A DNA stretch of 64,000 bases from Acheta domesticus (taxonomy: Eukaryota; Arthropoda; Insecta; Orthoptera; Gryllidae): NCBI GenBank assembly GCA_031308135.1, contig JAHLJT010003656.1, forward strand, positions 53,638,827-53,702,826. The letters are read 5' to 3'. A program made the translations under genes and the position numbers. Positions 35,618 to 45,741 of this stretch are shown here, one piece after another. The notes under the pieces are model-generated. The model saw only the letters and a list, made by a program, of their open reading frames with translations. It was not told the DNA's origin and ran no database searches. Every line of letters begins with the position of its first letter. Position 1 is the first letter of the stretch.

Positions 35618-37430
35618 TGAAGACCGATGTGATTCCTCGTTCGCGCGCGGGTAAGGGTTTACTAATTCTCATCAACATCAACGTCAAAAATATCAGAACT
35701 GAGAAATAGGTTGCTGGCGAATTCCACCTTGGACGTTACCTTGTTTCCCGGTAGAATATTCTTGGGATGAGCAATGCAACAGTTCCCTAAATAACGAGGA
35801 ATAGGATGAAAGAATCGAAAAATGTATAATGCTCACCAAAATTGCAGTCACTTTTATTTAAGTTGTGATGAAAACGATAAGGCAATGGAAGCAATCGTTT
35901 GAATCCCTAACAAGCTTATTAAATACCAATTTCACAAAAACTGTACCTTTATTACATCCGAGAAGTATGCCCTCATGCCTGCACTCGAAACAATTCGCCA
36001 GGCCTCACATGGCAACTGTTATTCACAGGAAATCTGCTCCTGTGGTACACCAAATCTGCAACACAAACCAGAAGTCGGAATTGATTATTAATATCCAGGA
36101 ACTGTGCTATCTCTTAAATAGTCAAGGCAAAAGGCTGCTAATTATTTAGTCCTCTCTCTAACAAACTGATCAAACCATGATGAACCGAAGTCCAATTCCG
36201 ACGATTCTCGTGGATCTCAAGTCACGAAAATATGTCTACAATATTGTCGAATCCACCTTGAATACTTGAAATAACATAATCAAGATCATGAAAGAACAAT
36301 GTAATACGGCTTTTAAACAGTGAAAAATAAGTGGTATACATAAAATGATTCATGAGGTTCGTGAACTAAAAACCAACAAAAAACTTAATCGCAAAGAGCA
36401 AGTAGCAGTTTCTCGAATCAGATGTGAACTCACTCACATCTGTTAAATAACACAGCTTCCTTAAAGTGTGAATAATGCAACGAACAACTGTCAACTGTCC
36501 ATATCCTTTAGTCATGAACCAAAAATATCAAAGAACGCCAATCAATCCTACAGACTGACAATCTTGAAACTATTTTATACTCTTGTGTTCTTCGCCAAAA
36601 GTGTATAATGATTTATAAGCATGGATTCCTATAGTAAATTACTGTTCTAATACTTTTTTAAAGTGTGTGTTGACTGTTTAATTTAAACATTGATTATAGT
36701 ATTTAAATATCGAGTATTTAAATGTCGAATGAGGATTAATACAGATTATTGTACTTAAATATTGATTATTGTATTGATTTTAGTAGTATACCATGTATAG
36801 TTGCAGTTGCTAATAACCTCGTTGATGTGACTTTAAATAAAATTAAAAAATGTTTTGTTTCGTCGTTTATAAAGAGAAACTATCAAAATCCAGTGAAAAT
36901 GGATAATTTGTCGCAAATGTGAGGGATTTTAGTATACGTAAATTATAGTTTCCAACACCATAAGAATTCATATCCGCTGGCAGACTGTCAGTGAATTATC
37001 CCTGCACTTTTGTAAGTTGCTTATTGAAATGTAATTTTGATATCTGGTAAAAATGAAAAACCAGTGCTGTACAGTATCTGATCTCTAAGAGTAAATCTTA
37101 CTAAACGGAACAGTGAAGTTATCAGTAAAAATATCTTTAAACGTTTAATATAAAAAAAACGAATTACATTTAAATGAGAAATATCAACCGATATTGAAAC
37201 CATAACTGCATAATGTCTTCAAAATTGGTTTTACAAGCATTTACAATCAAAACAGCTATTGTTCAGCACAAATATCATTCTTCAATAACCTGCATTTATT
37301 AAAACAATCCCGAACGAAAAATGCCTACATGACCCACTCGTACAAACTCATCTTCCTGTTTCAACAGCCTGCCAAACACCGAGAAGTTACAACGTTAAAT
37401 GTGAAAGCAGCCGTTAAATTATTCGTATCT
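35618..37430. other. AT-rich unique sequence
   Basis: No supported gene. Words like GTATTTAAATAT recur at 36700-36780. Confidence 0.5.
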
Positions 37431-37640
37431 GCCTCCTCAAGGGAGGGGCCGTCGCGACTAGCCTTCAGGTGCCGCCTACGCATGCCTTCGGCGCCGCGCC
37501 GCGCCGCGTCGCGTCGCGTCGCGTCGCGTCTCGCCGCGAGAGAAACTTCCCGCAAGGGGCATCCCTTTGTTCTCGATACACTTCCCGCAACGTCCCGTGA
37601 AATTCGTTGGCGGCAGGGACATTTGTAGATAGGCGATAGC
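37431..37640. other. Short CpG-rich block with GCGTC pentamers
   Basis: At 37491-37530, GCGCC pentamers pass into a GCGTC run of about five copies. This is a small CpG-dense patch without coding evidence. Confidence 0.65.
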
Positions 37641-38698
37641 GTGTATATAGCCTGGGGAAGTCGTTGTTTGGCGGAAGTATGGTGAGTGGGCGGAAACAGA
37701 ATGGCAAAATTATGCGATTTTTATCTGAACGTTACAGTCTCGCCAACAAAATGGCCTCTCAACGAGGCAACAGCTCCTCCGTTTTCGCCGCGGTAGCCGC
37801 TGCGGAGGTTTGACGCCAGAATGTTGGAGATAATCTTTCGTCAGCAGTCGAATGAATCTGTGGGCTGGGGTAGGTTATCTCGTGTTATACCGATGCTAGC
37901 TACAGCTTGCACGCGATGTGGAAGCAACAAAAGCTGTTGCAACTAACCGCTTTATTTAAAACTGGTCCATTGAAGGTGTATCTGTATTCTTTGAAAGAAA
38001 AACTAGAAATCATGCACTCTTTGTGGGGAGCAAAGTGCATTTCTCCCGAATTCCCACACGTCGTTTCTCTATCATTCTGGGTACTGCCATGGCAAATTAA
38101 GGTAGATATTTCTACATTTTATTATATCAACATTCTCATTTTCATTGCCATTTCCTTCATTTAAATGTTTTAATACGTAATTGTATGAATTCCGAAATTT
38201 CAAAGTTATTTATGTTTACCCTGATACGTCAAAAAGAATTCAATAAATTTCGTTCAGCAGAATCGACGAAGTTCTTCCCCAAACTTTAGCGTCATGTAAC
38301 AGAAAATTTTACGGAAAAGTATTGAATTTAATAGTGAGACATGTGATATTCACATCGTGCTTCTTATCGGCCATTCCTGGTGTATTGGAAGTGGGGGTCT
38401 CAGAAGCTTTAAGCTCCCGACTTATGTGGTGGCGTGTGCCTATAAGTGTGTGTCGATGATCGAAACAGGAGGACGTGGGCGAGGCTGAGTGCGCGGGTGT
38501 CACGTGATAGGTTACGTGGCCACAGGCGGTGCAGTTAGTGGGGAACGAGGTGAAGGGATGCGGGGCGACGAGGCGAAGGCGGCCGATGCGAGGCGTGGCG
38601 ACAGAGGTACTGGCTGAGGTGTTTCAATACAATAACTATTGCCACTTCAGCGAATCTGATGCAAGGTTTTAGGGTTCGAATTTCTAGGGTGCGGTAGG

Positions 38699-38700
<2 letters not shown>
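37641..38700. other. Unique sequence
   Basis: No gene seen. A moderately GC-rich patch with GGCGAGGC and GGGGCGACG words lies at 38460-38620. Confidence 0.45.

Positions 38701-38738
<38 letters not shown>
38701..38738 (+). repeat. (TAA)n array at the 5' side of the Dong/R4-like element
   Basis: About 12 TAA units directly abut the 5'-truncated retrotransposon. A second TAA array lies at its 3' end in the same orientation, as expected if the element landed within one TAA tract. Confidence 0.95.
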
Positions 38739-39703
38739 TTAATGGGAAACAGTGGCATTGTTAGTGTAGCAAGAAGCATTGCGAAGAAAACTAGGCAAGA
38801 CACGTCGAACAACACAGACACTGAACTTCTGATGCTGCTAAACATGAAATATGAGACACAAAAAAATGTTAAAGAAATCGTGGAGAGACAAACCACTCCA
38901 TGGACAATATCTCAAACGAATGGACAAGGAGCAGATCAATAAAGATCAATCATTTATGTGGCTTAAAAGGGGAAGAATGAAGCCAGAATCGGAAGCACTT
39001 GTAATAGCTGCTCAAGATCAGGCGTTGAGAACACGACATTATGATAAAGCGGTTCTCAGAACTTCCCTAGATGATAAATGCCGCATTTGCCAGGAGCAAG
39101 TAGAAACCATTGATCATATTGTCTCAGCTTGTCCAATCCTAGCAAAGACTGAATACCTGGAAAGACACGACAGAGTGTGTAGCTACCTACACTGGCAGAT
39201 CTGTACCGCCCCTGAAGTTCCAAACACATGCCCCAAGTGGTACGAACACTCACCAAAACCGGTGACGTCTGTTAGATTGTGAACGATATTGTACGACCAA
39301 CAAATTCAAACTGATCGCACGATAGCGGCAAACAAACCTGCTATAGTTATCCGGGATTTGGCGAAAAAATCGTGTTTACTTGTCGATGTTGCTGTAACTT
39401 GCGATCAAAACGTCGTTACCAAGGAGACAGAGAAACGTCTTAAATACAAGAGTTTGGAAATCGAGATCAGCCGAATGTGGGGTGTAAAAGCACAGGTCGT
39501 CCCGATAGTTATCGGAGCTCTGGGATTTGTTCTGCAAAATTTGAGTAAGAACTTGTCTAAACTCCCCGGTAATTCAAAAGACTGGGAAGAGCAAGAAATT
39601 GCTTTGACAGTCACCGGATCTGCTCCTTAGGTAGCTGGTCGCAACCTGGAGTAGATTTTATATTCATCCGACTCATAACATCTTTAGTCGTGATGTAGTG
39701 GAA

Positions 39704-39704
<1 letters not shown>
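38739..39704 (+). mobile_element. 5'-truncated Dong/R4-clade non-LTR retrotransposon
   Basis: The 966-bp body carries only the 3' part of the single ORF of a restriction-like-endonuclease LINE: a conserved post-RT region with a KPLHGQYL-type motif, a C-x2-C-x8-H-x4-C zinc motif (CRIC...HIVSAC), then the endonuclease-like domain and a 3' UTR of about 74 bp. The reverse transcriptase and everything upstream are missing, as in usual 5' truncation. TAA arrays at 38701-38738 and 39705-39745 flank it directly. Dong of Bombyx mori is known to insert into TAA repeats, which matches this context. The clade call comes from the domain order and motifs read here, not from an alignment. Confidence 0.8.
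38742..39630 (+). pseudogene. Broken C-terminal ORF of the Dong/R4-like element
   Basis: The coding remnant is disrupted in at least three ways. Sequence from 38742 reads in one frame (ending ...TQKNVKEIVERQTT), while the match resumes one frame over from about 38851 (...KKSWRDKPLHGQYLKR), so a frameshift lies near 38880. That second frame carries the CCHC motif and meets an in-frame TGA at 39280-39282, after which it continues as TILYDQQIQTDRTIAANKPA. In the endonuclease-like domain the expected K/R-P-D appears as K-P-A, with Ala at 39340-39342, while the downstream Asp (LLVDVAV) and a Lys (KYKSLEIEI) remain. The ORF ends at TAG 39628-39630. It cannot make an active protein. Confidence 0.8.

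Positions 39705-39745
<41 letters not shown>
39705..39745 (+). repeat. (TAA)n array at the 3' end of the Dong/R4-like element
   Basis: About 13 TAA/ATA units follow the element's 3' UTR. They may be a templated tail, the other half of the split target, or both. Confidence 0.95.
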
Positions 39746-39793
39746 TGAGACATATATACAATTTAAAACGTGTATGGCGAGTCAGTTATTATA

Positions 39794-40147
39794 CAGGATG
39801 TCCGGGGAGGAAACGTCGAAACTTCGAAAATAAGCTCTTAAGACAATTTTGTGCATATTTTGTCTAATAAACTACGTAGATATTCCGAATGGTTGAGCCG
39901 CAATAAACACTCAAAAGTTGGATTGAAAAATTGATTTCTAGGAAAATTTGCATTATAGAAGCTTAGAAACACTCCAGAAACATGTATTTTTTTATTATTT
40001 ACAAAAGAAATGAATATATTTGTTCAGATAGAAAAATTAAGCGAGAAATAAAAAAGCACCCAATTTATACAATTCGACTTCTTTATTTCTCGCTTAATTT
40101 TTCTATCTGAGAAATTTCGACGTTTCCTCCCCGGACACCCTGCCCTG
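39794..40147. mobile_element. TIR element (MITE) with a second, internal hairpin
   Basis: The left end reads CAGGATGTCCGGGGAGG. The right end, reverse complemented, reads CAGGGCAGGGTGTCCGGGG, so the arms share a 23-base identical run starting TGTCCGGGGAGG, with a five-base CAGGG duplication on the right. TA lies next to both ends (39792-39793 and 40148-40149). Inside the right half is a separate hairpin: a 29-base arm at 40024-40052 starting TCAGATAGAAAAATTAAGCG and its exact reverse complement at 40082-40110. There is no coding capacity. The inner right arm borders the right TIR directly. Confidence 0.8.
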
Positions 40148-40149
40148 TA

Positions 40150-40655
40150 TATGCAGGTGCACATGTCTTTCTGAGCTCCAGATTCGCCCTTTTTTTCTCT
40201 CTTACCTCACCATTATGAGTGAAGGTAAAAGCGTCATTTTAATTTAAGAATTAAGAAATGTTCTCTTCTATGTGAAATAACTGCAAGCGATATTCAATTT
40301 TGATTGTGAATACACTGCTAACAAATAATTAATCCTCCACTCTTATCACATCTAGGAAAAGGGAGCTCAAGAATACTTAGGCAGAGTGAAGTTACATTTA
40401 CTGTCCAGAATCAAACCAAGGGGACCATCTCAACATTTGCTCCAAGGATCAAGGGAAACTGAACAAAAACCCTGATCGAGTTGGGATCATTAATCTTACA
40501 GCTGAATTACAATACTTGTTATTAATGATAGTAGTAATAATAATAATGACAATATAATAATAAGAGTATTCATTGAGAAATTATTTAACATTATTGTTAA
40601 CAGTGTCTAATGTATCTGTCAAATTAAGGGTAAAGGAATTAGAATTTTCCTTCAC
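40150..40655. other. AT-rich sequence with decayed TAA tract
   Basis: Imperfect TAATAATAATAATGAC-like sequence at about 40527-40565. Nothing else recognised. Confidence 0.5.
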
Positions 40656-40659
40656 CTAG

Positions 40660-41056
40660 ACCAGCTATTACACACTAGCTAGGCATCTAATTTGACTTAT
40701 GCCGTTGCGCTGACTTGGGGAGAATTCTAGCTGCCGGCTGCGCTGATGGGTAGTTTTGTTTCCTAGATTGACACCAGGTGCATGCCGGAGACGTAACCTA
40801 TCGAATGGGCCACGGGATGGCCGAGTGCAATCTTTGACCCCTCTTCTCCTCTTATACTCACATGCCCCATACCGTCAAACATGTCGGGAGCTTTAAGGTC
40901 ATCCCGGCTGGAGTGGTGTCCCTTTGGAGGAGCGAGCTGGAAGGGAAAACCCGCAAGCCGACATGGAGGTCGGCGCCGCCTCACATTCGAACAGGGGCAA
41001 CGGGGCAACAGGGAGCAACAGCCACTAGACCAATGACCAGAATACTTGACGCGACA
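40660..41056 (+). mobile_element. tRNA-derived SINE family, copy 1 (head truncated)
   Basis: It shares with the fuller copy at 53505-53942 the modules AGAATTCTAG...CCGGCTG, TAGTTTT...GACACCAGGTG, CATGTCGGGAGCTTT, CCCGCAAGC and a 3' end near TTGACGCG. The Pol III box region is missing or too diverged to read. Its 3' end abuts copy 2, making a tandem pair. Confidence 0.75.
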
Positions 41057-41352
41057 GTATTCCGATGAACACCAGGCGAATGACGGAGCCATACCCTAAA
41101 AAACGAGCCATCTTTCCTTCCTCTTTCTTGTCTTATCCTCACTCCTTACTCACACACACACAAGTACTACTCCACCACACATGTCGGGAGACCGTTCGGG
41201 AGCTTAGAGCTTGTTGGGGAAAATCCCGCAAGCGGACAGGTTGTTCGGCGCCGGATCTCGACGAACGGGGGGAAGATCACTACCACCTCTCGCGGTAAAA
41301 AATGCATTACACTTACGGGCCAAAATGACATCAGCCATTGACGCGCCCGGAA
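41057..41352 (+). mobile_element. SINE family, copy 2 (5'-truncated, tandem to copy 1)
   Basis: It begins at the GAACACCAGGCGAATGAC module and runs through ATCTTTCCTT, CACACATGTCGGGAG, CCCGCAAGCGGAC and CACTTACGGG to the family 3' end GACGCGCCCGG. It lacks the tRNA-like head. A long hairpin starts 19 bp downstream. Confidence 0.8.
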
Positions 41353-41370
41353 TCAGTAATGAATAAGCTG

Positions 41371-41551
41371 CGGATTTTTATTTGCCGATTTTTATCCGTC
41401 AATTAAAAACGCAGTATTTTAGGTTACTTGTTCATTTTGAAGCATTAGGTGTATTAAAATATAATACTACTAATGCCTCAAAATGAATAAGTGACCAAAA
41501 ATACTGCGTTTTTAATTGACGGATAAAAATACGCCAATAGGCAAAAATCCG
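41371..41551. repeat. Long near-perfect hairpin, about 78-bp arms
   Basis: The left arm starts CGGATTTTTATTTGCCGATT and the right arm ends GGCAAAAATCCG. The arms include ATCCGTCAATTAAAAACGCA and its exact complement and continue to a small loop of TGTATTAAAATATAATAC type. The total is 181 bp with only scattered mismatches. It could be a foldback transposon or MITE, or a source of hairpin RNA if transcribed. No second copy was seen. Confidence 0.85.
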
Positions 41552-41559
41552 TTTCTTCC

Positions 41560-41835
41560 TAATGAATCGTTGGGGCGCCGGAACAGCGTGGCGACGGCGG
41601 GCGTCGCGTCGGTGCACCCGCACGCCCCGGCGCGACAGGTCGGGGCGCCGCGGCGCGCCGCCGCGCCGGTGCGGGGTCGCGCCCCCGCGCGTCGGGCGAG
41701 CGGGCGGGCGGGCGGGCGGCGGGCGGCGGCTGTCATTAGGACGCCCAACCACTCATTAGGCGTCGGCGCTGGCGCCGGGCGGGGCGGCCAGACAGACCCG
41801 CTTTCCGACGTGGACCTTTCCTCGGCCGACCCAGC
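41560..41835. other. CpG-rich GC block
   Basis: A CpG-dense block with a (CGGG)n run near 41695-41720. Open frames on both strands are compositional. Confidence 0.6.
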
Positions 41836-42111
41836 TGCTCCCCAAGAGCTACTCACGCGCTCACATCACACGCTCAATGATCCAATCCTTCGAGGGACCT
41901 GCACATCGCTTGCAGGCTGCTTGCAGGCTGTGTGACATTTATTTTATTATTGTGGGGGATATGGAACTATCCACGCAAAATGGTCTAATAAGCGTATCCT
42001 CTTTGAAAGTTTTGCGAATGAAAAATGTACGTATTTGCAACTGAGCAATGAAAACAAATTTTCTGGAGATTTCGTAAGTTAGAGGGACAGAGAATTCATC
42101 CAATCTGCCAG

Positions 42112-42385
42112 TTTAGTGCCGCAGTCCGTTCACTGGCCGAAACCTTTTGATAGCCGCGGTCTGGAGGAGAATCCTAGCGACCGGCCGCTCTTATACGTAG
42201 TTTTCCGTGGTTTCTCCGATCAGCACTAGGCAAATGGAGCTCTAGGAGCATTACCCTAACAAACGGACCACGGACCTCGCACGCTTTTTCTTTCCTCTTT
42301 TTTATGTCATTATTCGTTACTCGCACAATTACATTCCGGTTAAGACACGTTCACTACACTGGCCATTACAGTAGATGCGTCGGGA
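42112..42385 (+). mobile_element. SINE family, copy 3 (internally deleted)
   Basis: It has the 5'-side modules GGAGAATCCTAGCGACCGGC, GTAGTTTTCCGTGGTTTCTC and CACGGACCTCGCACG. It then jumps from the T-rich CTTTTTCTTTCCTC stretch to the 3' module CACTACACTGGCCATTA and GCGTCGGG. The middle part present in copies 1 and 6 is missing. Confidence 0.65.
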
Positions 42386-42439
42386 AACATCAATCAATTG
42401 ATCAATCAAATGTTTTGAGCGTTCAAACGGAGGAGTAGG

Positions 42440-42830
42440 CGGCGCCCAAATCCCAATCGTGCACCGGCAGCCGCTGCGCCCCGTCCTGCGGCGAGAGGCC
42501 GTCGGTCGGCCGGGCTGCCCGCTGGTCATTCCACCTGGCCGCGCGGCCGCCGCCCATCCATCACAACACTCCCGCTGCGCCACCGACTGCGCGCGCGCGC
42601 GCGAGCAGCGGCGGGGCGGGCGGGGGCGCGGGCGGGGCGCGGGCGGGGCGCGGGAGCGCGCGACGGGGAGCGCGCCGTGGGCGGCGGCCGGGCGGCCGCC
42701 CGCGGGCGAAGGGCGGGCGAGCGACCGGCGCGCGCGGCACACTTCGGAGGGCGTGGCGGCGGCGGCGGCTGCAGAGGTGGTAGCGGTGACGGCGGGGCGG
42801 CGGTGGCGCGCCGTACATCTGCCCCTCTCT
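42440..42830. other. CpG-rich GC block
   Basis: Dense CpG with a (GCGCGC) core near 42588-42604 and a GGGCGCGGGCG run of about three copies at 42620-42655. A CTCTCTCTCT run follows at 42824-42835. No gene supported. Confidence 0.6.
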
Positions 42831-42835
42831 CTCTC

Positions 42836-43570
42836 TCCGCTCTCTTTCTGACTTCCTTATTTTTCGCTACGCCCTGAAAGGTACTTCCGCTGGTAGCAGG
42901 GGTGTCACGCCTTAACCGGGATGCTGGAGTTTCTATACTAGTAGGGCCAGTAAGAATATTCCGCAGTGTTTAAATAATTGTTTTAAAATTGAACATAGCT
43001 AAATGTTGGAATCCCAACTTGAAACATTTCTGACAGCCCATCAGGAGGGAAGGGAGAATACCCTCCGAAAATAAAATAAAAGGTTAAACAATTCGGTCAT
43101 TTTGCAGATCAAGACATAAGCAGAATTGTAACCGAAGTCCGGAAAACCCGGTCTTGAGGGTACAGACGTTGAGAGCATAGCATGATAGTTAATGAGTTAC
43201 GCATGATAAAAACATGTTGCAGTGTAACTTATGTTTGTGGATTGCAAGTACTTCTGTTGTTTTTCTCAAATAATCAGGGAAATTTTACATTTATTATCTT
43301 AAAACTGCACACACACGAGGCACTTTTATCAAGTTTCCTGTCGTTTTCTTATTTTTCTCTCATCTTCCTCTTCTATTGCAGTAATCTCAATTGAATGGTG
43401 GCGACCGTACTTGTCCTCACCACGACCCAGGCTGAATTGTTGGGCATTTTCACGTTTGGCTCCCAACTGGAACTCCTAACGCCATCAACTATTTTGTTCC
43501 CATGTATGGTTCAACAACGGCCTCAATATTATGTTTCCAAAACCCAATCCCAGCATTTTCGCTTTGCGAA
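42836..43570. other. AT-rich unique sequence
   Basis: No supported feature. Confidence 0.45.
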
Positions 43571-43664
43571 GCTTGAGCTCCGTCCGCTCTCGCATGTACT
43601 CGGTGCGTGTGTGAGGTCTGTCTGGTGGCGGCCTCGCCTTCCTCTCCGCCGCCGCAGACGGAGC

Positions 43665-43860
43665 GGCGCGGGGCGGGGCGGGGCGGGGCGGGGCGGGGCG
43701 GGGCGGGGCGGGGCGGGGGCGGGGCGGGGCGGGGCGGCGCGGCGCGGGGCGGGGCGGGGCGGCGCGGGGCGGGGCGCTGGGGTGGTGGCGGGGGCGGGGA
43801 GGGGCGGCGCGGGGCGGGGCGGGGCGGGGTGGGGCGCTGGGGTGCGGGCGGGGCGGGGCC
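43665..43860 (+). repeat. (GGGGC)n pentanucleotide array and degenerate tail
   Basis: About 14 GGGGC units run from 43665 to 43735 with one extra-G insertion, followed by GGCGC and GGGGC mixtures to 43860. The plus strand holds dozens of closely spaced G4 runs, a strong G-quadruplex pattern. Open frames on both strands are repeat artefacts. Confidence 0.93.
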
Positions 43861-44225
43861 TCCGTGACCCACAGCCCGCGGCCGCATCGGCTACGCTCCC
43901 TCGCAGGAATGCGCGCGGGCGGCTGACGCGCGGGCGACGCCCCCCCCTCCGGAGTTGACACTGGCAGGAGGCAGCACATTGCCGGTGCGCCAGAGATGTG
44001 ACACGTCTCAGAAACCATCGTTGATGAAGTTAACAAATATATTTCGAAAATCGTGTGTTTATTACCAAATAAAAATCACAAACATTATTCACGAAAAGCA
44101 AAGTTACACAGAGAGCACTTTGCCTTTGATCGCGAAAAAATGGCTTCGCTCAGATAAAACGGTTGTTCAGCAAATTAGCAATTTTTGAGAAGTAGCACTT
44201 TTTCCTTTGCTCCGGTGACATTTAC
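43861..44225. other. GC-rich edge then AT-rich unique sequence
   Basis: CpG-rich to about 43950, then AT-rich. No gene recognised. Confidence 0.45.
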
Positions 44226-44279
<54 letters not shown>

Positions 44280-44299
44280 CATCATCATCATCATCATCA
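44226..44299. repeat. Compound (ATT)n(ATC)n microsatellite
   Basis: About 17 ATT units followed directly by seven ATC units. On the minus strand this reads GAT then AAT/TAA and could be the 3' tail of a minus-strand retroelement, but the flank shows no recognisable retroelement motif. Confidence 0.93.
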
Positions 44300-44880
44300 G
44301 TATTTTAGGATGATTTAAGGCTCCACCATGTCGAGTAATTGAGTGAATGAAGTTGATGAGATTTCGCGATACGGACTGCTGGTCATTGGCTTCAACACTG
44401 CATTTGGCGGAAACTAAACGAGATCCTGTCGTCCTACAGTGGCCGCCAGCGGCATGCAGGTGGACTAGTGCTTTCATAATTATTCCTTACTTTCGTGTTG
44501 CCATTGAATATTACAGATAACGAAAATTTCTATCGACGTTTCCATCTTCTAAGACGACTTAATACTTACTCATGAAATCATATGCAAATTCAGTTTAATT
44601 AAGTTCTCAAGCAAACATTTGAAATTCAAGAAATAGGGATATTTTCGATATGATAAATGTTTTCAGTGCATGACTTGGTGCTATCGACGATGATAATCTC
44701 TGATCGACAAATACAATGTCTATTGACTATTGAAACAAGTCCGTACTGATGAAACAAATAATGATACCTTGTTATATCCAACACTAAGAATACAACGCAT
44801 ATACACAAGCTATTTTTCACTAAGTAAATAAACAGGCAGTATATATTTGCTTTAAAACCACTCGATTGCTATAAAAGGCT
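44300..44880. other. Unique sequence
   Basis: A roughly 60-residue minus-strand open frame next to the microsatellite matches no family I recognise. No supported feature. Confidence 0.4.
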
Positions 44881-45051
44881 CTGCCGAGCGGTGCCCAGAT
44901 GCACACGCCCTGCTGCGCTCCGCACCGGCGAGGCCATCGGGCGCGATCGTAAGGCAGATACCCGCCGTGTAATTACGTGTCTCCGCGAGCGGGAACAAAG
45001 CGGCGCGGAGCGGCGGGGCGGCAATCGCCGGCTGACATCGCGCCCGCCGCC
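44881..45051. other. GC-rich flank of the 7-bp array
   Basis: CpG-rich, with the rise in GC beginning near 44885. No gene supported. Confidence 0.5.
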
Positions 45052-45355
45052 CCGCCGCCCGCCGCCCGCCGCCCGCCGCCCGCCGCCCGCCGCCCGCCGC
45101 CCGCCGCCCGCCGCCCGCCGCCCGCCGCCCGCCGCCCGCCGCCCGCCGCCCGCCGCCCGCCGCCCGCCGCCCGCCGCCCGCCGCCCGCCGCCCGCCGCCC
45201 GCCGCCCGCCGCCCGCCGCCCGCCGCCCGCCGCCCGCCGCCCGCCGCCCGCCGCCCGCCGCCCGCCGCCCGCCGCCCGCCGCCCGCCGCCCGCCGCCCGC
45301 CGCCCGCCGTCCGCCGCCCGCCGCCCGCCGCCCGCTGCCCGCCGCCCGCCGCCCG
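45052..45355. repeat. 7-bp minisatellite, about 43 copies
   Basis: The unit GCCGCCC repeats almost perfectly, with single-base variants only near the right end (GTCCGCC, GCTGCCC) and one extra C near the left. One CpG in every seven bases makes it extremely CpG-dense. A 7-residue period appears in every frame; those frames are not genes. Confidence 0.96.
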
Positions 45356-45470
45356 CGTGGCCACCGCCCGCGACACGCCGCGCCGCTTCGCCCCGCCCGG
45401 ACGCGGGACACGGCGACGCTCCGCACACACGGGCACTTCGCTAGGCAGACGGCGACTCGAGGAGGCGTGC
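45356..45470. other. GC-rich right flank of the 7-bp array
   Basis: CpG-rich sequence that fades into ordinary DNA near 45500. Confidence 0.45.
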
Positions 45471-45741
45471 CACCTTTGCCCTGCGCAGCCCCTGGTTAAG
45501 AGTGCACCCGGATCAAATGAATTCGCGTTCGAAGCTAGGAAACGTCCGCTGTTTGGAAACAAAGAGATTTGATGACTAATTACAGGGCAAATCTTTGATA
45601 CTTTGCTAAAATAATCATAGGTAATCTCGAGTGCTTTGGACGTTGTCGATAAATCCCCGACTTGCGAAGCGAAGAGAGGATTTATCTGAGAATTTACAAA
45701 GCACGAGTGGTATTGAAATAGGACTATTCCTCGAACATGAG

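Noticed and set aside
43485..44036. Pro/Arg-rich minus-strand frame across the GGGGC array
   Set aside because: Composition and pentamer periodicity explain it; overlapping frames on both strands are equally open.
44175..44477. Minus-strand frame ending at the ATT/ATC microsatellite as a retroelement 3' end
   Set aside because: No LINE motif in the frame; the poly-Met/Ile part is the microsatellite itself.
44852..45562. Minus-strand Arg/Gly/Ala-rich frames of 150-236 residues
   Set aside because: They are the 7-bp array read in three frames on the same strand, with equivalent frames on the other strand.
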